This document shows, piece by piece, positions 60,959-64,000 of a stretch of DNA of 64,000 nt. Both the position numbers and the translations under genes were made by a program. Origin of the DNA: Corynebacterium gottingense (GTDB lineage: Bacteria; Actinomycetota; Actinomycetes; Mycobacteriales; Mycobacteriaceae); NCBI RefSeq assembly GCF_003693265.1, contig NZ_RDRE01000004.1, forward strand, positions 113,815 to 177,814, read 5' to 3'. How positions within the stretch are numbered: the stretch's first letter is position 1; every line of letters starts with the position of its first letter. The notes under the pieces were generated by a model. The model searched no databases, was not told where the DNA came from, and saw nothing but the letters and a program-made list of their open reading frames with translations.

Positions 60959-60960
60959 CC

Positions 60961-61590
60961 GTGGACATCCACGCAAAAGACAACCGGATCGTTTGGGTCG
61001 ACTTGGAGATGACCGGGCTGGATACGCACCGCCACGTGATCGTCGAGGTGGCGGCACTGGTGACCGATGCCGAGCTCAACATTTTGGACGAAGGCCTGGA
61101 CATCGTCATCGGAGCGACCGAGGCCGAGCTCGCTGAGATGGATGACTTTGTCACCAAGATGCACACGGATAACGGGCTGCTCGACGAGATCAAGGCGTCG
61201 ACCGTCACCATGAAGGAGGCCGAGGACGCCGTCCTGGCACTGTTGGACAAGCACTGCGATAAGGCGCACCCCGCTCCCCTAGCGGGCAACTCAATTGCCA
61301 CCGACCGCGCCTTTATCCGCGAGCAGATGCCGCGCCTCGACTCGGCCCTGCACTACCGCATGATCGACGTCTCCACTGTCAAGGAGCTCACCCGCCGCTG
61401 GTTCCCGCGTGCATACTTCAACCAGCCCGAGAAAGGCATGGCGCACCGCGCGCTCGCGGACATCGTGGAATCCATTCGCGAACTGGACTACTACCGCCGC
61501 TCCGTGTTCGTGGAATCTCCCGGCCCGGAGACCCCGGAAGCTGAGCACGCAAGGGACGCTGCCAATAGCGCCTACCAGCCGTTTTTGTGA
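60961..61590 (+). CDS. orn: Oligoribonuclease
   Basis: 3'-5' exonuclease that degrades di- and oligo-ribonucleotides. 209 residues from a GTG at 60961; DEDDh motifs: [10 protein letters not shown] (11-20 region), [12 protein letters not shown], and [10 protein letters not shown]. Two bases after cmrA ends, so co-transcribed. Confidence 0.96.
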   Translation: MDIHAKDNRIVWVDLEMTGLDTHRHVIVEVAALVTDAELNILDEGLDIVIGATEAELAEMDDFVTKMHTDNGLLDEIKASTVTMKEAEDAVLALLDKHCDKAHPAPLAGNSIATDRAFIREQMPRLDSALHYRMIDVSTVKELTRRWFPRAYFNQPEKGMAHRALADIVESIRELDYYRRSVFVESPGPETPEAEHARDAANSAYQPFL

Positions 61591-61640
61591 TTTAGAGCCC
61601 GCGTACTAAGGTAGTTCCCGCTGCTGAAAACGCAGCGATG

Positions 61641-61713
61641 GTGGCTGTAGTTCAGCTGGTAGAGCACCAGGTTGTGATCCTGGGTGTCGCGGGTTCGAGT
61701 CCCGTCAGCCACC
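61641..61713 (+). tRNA. tRNA-His (anticodon GTG)
   Basis: Acceptor GTGGCTG/CAGCCAC, a G at 61640 can serve as the His-specific G-1 opposite C73 (61713), anticodon loop TTGTGAT giving GTG, T loop TTCGAGT. Confidence 0.97.
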
Positions 61714-61721
61714 CCAAAGTT

Positions 61722-61753
61722 ACCCCGTGACCTATACAAACAGGTCACGGGGT
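61722..61753 (+). terminator. Hairpin downstream of tRNA-His
   Basis: Perfect 12-pair stem (61722-61733 with 61742-61753), weak U-tract. Between tRNA-His and the amt-glnK remnant. Confidence 0.7.
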
Positions 61754-61779
61754 GTATTGCTTTCTCGGTCGACCGCGCC

Positions 61780-62314
<535 letters not shown>

Positions 62315-62333
62315 TCAGTGCCTGGAGCAGATC

Positions 62334-62346
62334 GCTTGTCGACGCC
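62334..62346 (-). repeat. Dispersed short repeat, intergenic copy (GGCGTCGACAAGC)
   Basis: Between the L,D-transpeptidase stop and its terminator. Confidence 0.5.
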
Positions 62347-62361
62347 TACGCGCCACCAACC

Positions 62362-63564
62362 TTACGCATTGGGATCCTCGGTTCCACCCGAGCGCATCTC
62401 CCAGTCCATGTTCCAGTAGCCGAGCCCGTCGTACGGCGTGAGCGTGCCACCGTATGTGTTCTGTACAGTCACCACATCACCGCGCTTCACGTTCTCCTGG
62501 AACCACTGCGCGTCCGCCATCGACGCGTTAATGCAACCGTGCGATTGGTTCGTGTTGCCGAGCGCCCACATCGCCCACGGCGCGGCATGGAGGTAGATGC
62601 CGGAGTAGGACAGCTGGGTCGCGTACGACACCGGGGTGACGTAGCCCCCCTGCTCGAGGCCGAGACCATAGGTGCGCGAATCCATCACCAACGAATTGTG
62701 CATGTCGCCCACAATGAAGGTGCCGTTCGGCGTATCACGCGAGTTATCGCTACCCATTGATACCGGGAAGGACTTCACCAGTTCGTCATTTCGGTAGAAC
62801 TTCAGCATCTTATCCGCGTTGTCTACCACAGCCTCGACCTTGTCACCAATGGTAAAGCTGTGCTCGACGTCTTCGACGCCGTAGACCCCGCCGCCCATAT
62901 CCTTGCCGTAGACGTTGGCAGCGACAGTGACCTCGGTGCCAGGCTCCCACAGATCCTTCGGACGCCAGCGCAGCTCGTAGGGATCGAGCCAGAAAAATCC
63001 ACCCTCGGTGTCGTTGGAGGTCTCCACGTCGATGAGCTCCTCAACGGCCTTCGTGTCCTGAATCGGCACGTCGAAGCGGAACGTGATTGCTTGCCCCACA
63101 CCGACGTTGTCACCGTCAAGGGGACCCAGGTACACGTTGGTCTCAGCCGCCGGAACCACCGTGGTAAAACTCTGCTTCACCTTCTGGCCCGCAGCATCTT
63201 CAGCCTTGACGGTGTACGTGCGCCCGTAACCGAGCGGCTCCACCGTTTCCCACTCAGTCTTCTCATCGTTCATCTTCGCCTTGATAACCTTGCCGTCCTC
63301 GTTGGTCATCACCACAGACGACAACCCCTCATCCGACGTCACGGTGACGGACTCACCAGGCTCAGCATCTTCAGCACCGTCATCGAAAGAGAATTCCGGC
63401 GGATCCGGCTTCGGCTCCTCTGCCGCTTCCTGCTCCTCGGTCTTGGCAACGTGCTGTGTTTCAACCTCATTCGTCTCACCGATCGTGCACGACACCAGTG
63501 TGGTGGCCATCGCGGCCGCCGCAACGACGCCAGCTGCCCGGCGCACCACTTTCCCTACACACAT
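62362..63564 (-). CDS. L,D-transpeptidase lipoprotein with Ig-like domains
   Basis: 400 residues. Lipobox LVSC (23-26), an acidic linker (30-70), two Ig-like domains (about 70-240), and a YkuD domain (about 245-375) with His 326 (YLHAAPW) and SHGCIN (341-346, catalytic Cys 344). Same layout as mycobacterial Ldt enzymes that make 3-3 peptidoglycan cross-links. Alone with its own terminator. Confidence 0.95.
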   Translation of the reverse strand: MCVGKVVRRAAGVVAAAAMATTLVSCTIGETNEVETQHVAKTEEQEAAEEPKPDPPEFSFDDGAEDAEPGESVTVTSDEGLSSVVMTNEDGKVIKAKMNDEKTEWETVEPLGYGRTYTVKAEDAAGQKVKQSFTTVVPAAETNVYLGPLDGDNVGVGQAITFRFDVPIQDTKAVEELIDVETSNDTEGGFFWLDPYELRWRPKDLWEPGTEVTVAANVYGKDMGGGVYGVEDVEHSFTIGDKVEAVVDNADKMLKFYRNDELVKSFPVSMGSDNSRDTPNGTFIVGDMHNSLVMDSRTYGLGLEQGGYVTPVSYATQLSYSGIYLHAAPWAMWALGNTNQSHGCINASMADAQWFQENVKRGDVVTVQNTYGGTLTPYDGLGYWNMDWEMRSGGTEDPNA

Positions 63565-63770
63565 GAACGCTTTCCTACCTCCAATATCGCGTTGTGCATT
63601 GCAACTACCCTATCTGCCAAAAGCACCCAAACGCTACTTCAATTCACTTGGAAAAGATTACAATTTGAACACTACGAAAAAGGCTCGTGACCTGGCGATT
63701 TCACCCCCTGCAAGGAAAGGTGTTATTGTTTTCAACGTCGCCGAGAGCGACAGAGAGAAAAACAAAATAC

Positions 63771-63843
63771 GCGCCATTAGCTCAATTGGTAGAGCAACTG
63801 ACTCTTAATCAGTGGGTTCGGGGTTCGATTCCCTGATGGCGCA
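63771..63843 (+). tRNA. tRNA-Lys (anticodon CTT)
   Basis: Acceptor GCGCCAT/ATGGCGC, anticodon loop CTCTTAA giving CTT, T loop TTCGATT. No encoded CCA. An IS end begins within 10 bases. Confidence 0.97.
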
Positions 63844-63850
63844 CACTGTC

Positions 63851-63896
63851 CTCAGTCGCGACATAGTTGACAACTCAGTCGCGACATGGTGGACAA
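63851..63896. repeat. Two tandem 23-base copies at the IS end
   Basis: 63851-63873 and 63874-63896; both begin CTCAGTCGCGACAT and end GACAA, differing at two positions. Probably transposase-binding ends. Confidence 0.75.
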
Positions 63897-63935
63897 ACCG
63901 GTGCCTCGGTTTTTATTTTTCCGAGGCACCGGTTT
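63895..63935. terminator. Terminator at the IS end
   Basis: Perfect 15-pair stem (63895-63909 with 63921-63935), T-rich loop. Confidence 0.85.
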
Positions 63936-63941
63936 TGTGTT

Positions 63942-64000
63942 TTAGGTCAGTGGGGGTTGGCCTTTTCGCCAGTATGGTTTTTGGTAGTTGCGGGATGTGT
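63942..64000 (-). CDS. C-terminal end of a transposase (partial)
   Basis: On the minus strand the last 18 codons read RNYQKPYWRKGQPPLT before a TAA at 63942-63944. Too short for a firm family; fits an IS481-type integrase-like transposase. Confidence 0.5.
   Translation of the reverse strand, partial: TSRNYQKPYWRKGQPPLT

Larger units (their letters stand above)
63847..64000 (-). mobile_element. End of an insertion sequence next to tRNA-Lys (IS481-like)
   Basis: Contains the paired repeats below, a 15-pair terminator and the last codons of a transposase; the rest lies outside the window. The family is a guess from the TGTCGCGACT-type end. Confidence 0.6.

Overview
The window is a contiguous piece of a high-GC actinobacterial chromosome, almost certainly a Corynebacterium. 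Evidence for this is the proB / 2-hydroxyacid dehydrogenase / proA order described in C. glutamicum, the valS-folC-DUF4233-ndk-rne-rplU-rpmA-obg block shared with mycobacteria, a CmrA-type mycolate reductase beside orn, the rpiB / Rv2466c-like / pepN block, clpP1-clpP2-tig, a MetB with a McbR-like site, and compact genes with leaderless or near-leaderless promoters. I cannot name the species.

Layout. 1-11400: minus-strand run nadD (cut by the window edge), a cutinase-family protein, proA, a 2-hydroxyacid dehydrogenase, proB, obg, a very large beta-helix plus tandem AAA+ ATPase (6463-9777), then a divergent orphan gene (9895-10689) and rpmA-rplU. 11600-25200: rne, a TetR regulator, ndk, an acyl-CoA synthetase-like enzyme, DUF4233, a RimK-like ATP-grasp ligase, folC, valS and mdh. 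25400-32350: TetR, clpX, an orphan pcaD-like hydrolase, a lipoprotein, clpP2-clpP1 with a probable ClgR site, tig and tRNA-Pro. 32500-38300: two putative surface proteins, tRNA-Gly, etfBA and a cytochrome b-type membrane protein with 50-residue tandem repeats, then an aldo/keto reductase. 38269-42254: divergent biotin locus bioW-bioF / bioA-bioD around a palindromic operator-like site. 42261-50634: N-formylglutamate amidohydrolase family protein, rpiB, mycothiol-type DsbA-like protein, pepN, GntR regulator, metB, mscS and glbO. 50645-56687: an Rv2474c-to-Rv2478c-like block (hypothetical, thioesterase, ettA, ssb paralogue), copD/ctaG and tRNA-Arg. 56713-60132: LURP-one-like protein, a frameshifted small acidic ORF, and a divergent Roadblock / GTPase / Roadblock set followed by a membrane protein / winged-helix pair. 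60152-64000: cmrA, orn, tRNA-His, a deletion-fused amt-glnK pseudogene, an L,D-transpeptidase, tRNA-Lys and the end of an insertion sequence.

Functionally the window holds proline synthesis, NAD synthesis, biotin synthesis from pimelate, folate polyglutamylation, methionine entry, the ClpXP core, ribosome and RNA turnover (obg, rne, orn, L21, L27, EttA) and envelope functions (cutinase, CmrA, L,D-transpeptidase). The less ordinary parts are the beta-helix AAA+ protein, the Roadblock/GTPase cluster, a short dispersed repeat (core GGCGTCGAtAAGC) found in many intergenic gaps, the amt-glnK deletion scar, and the repeat-bearing cytochrome b protein in an etf operon.
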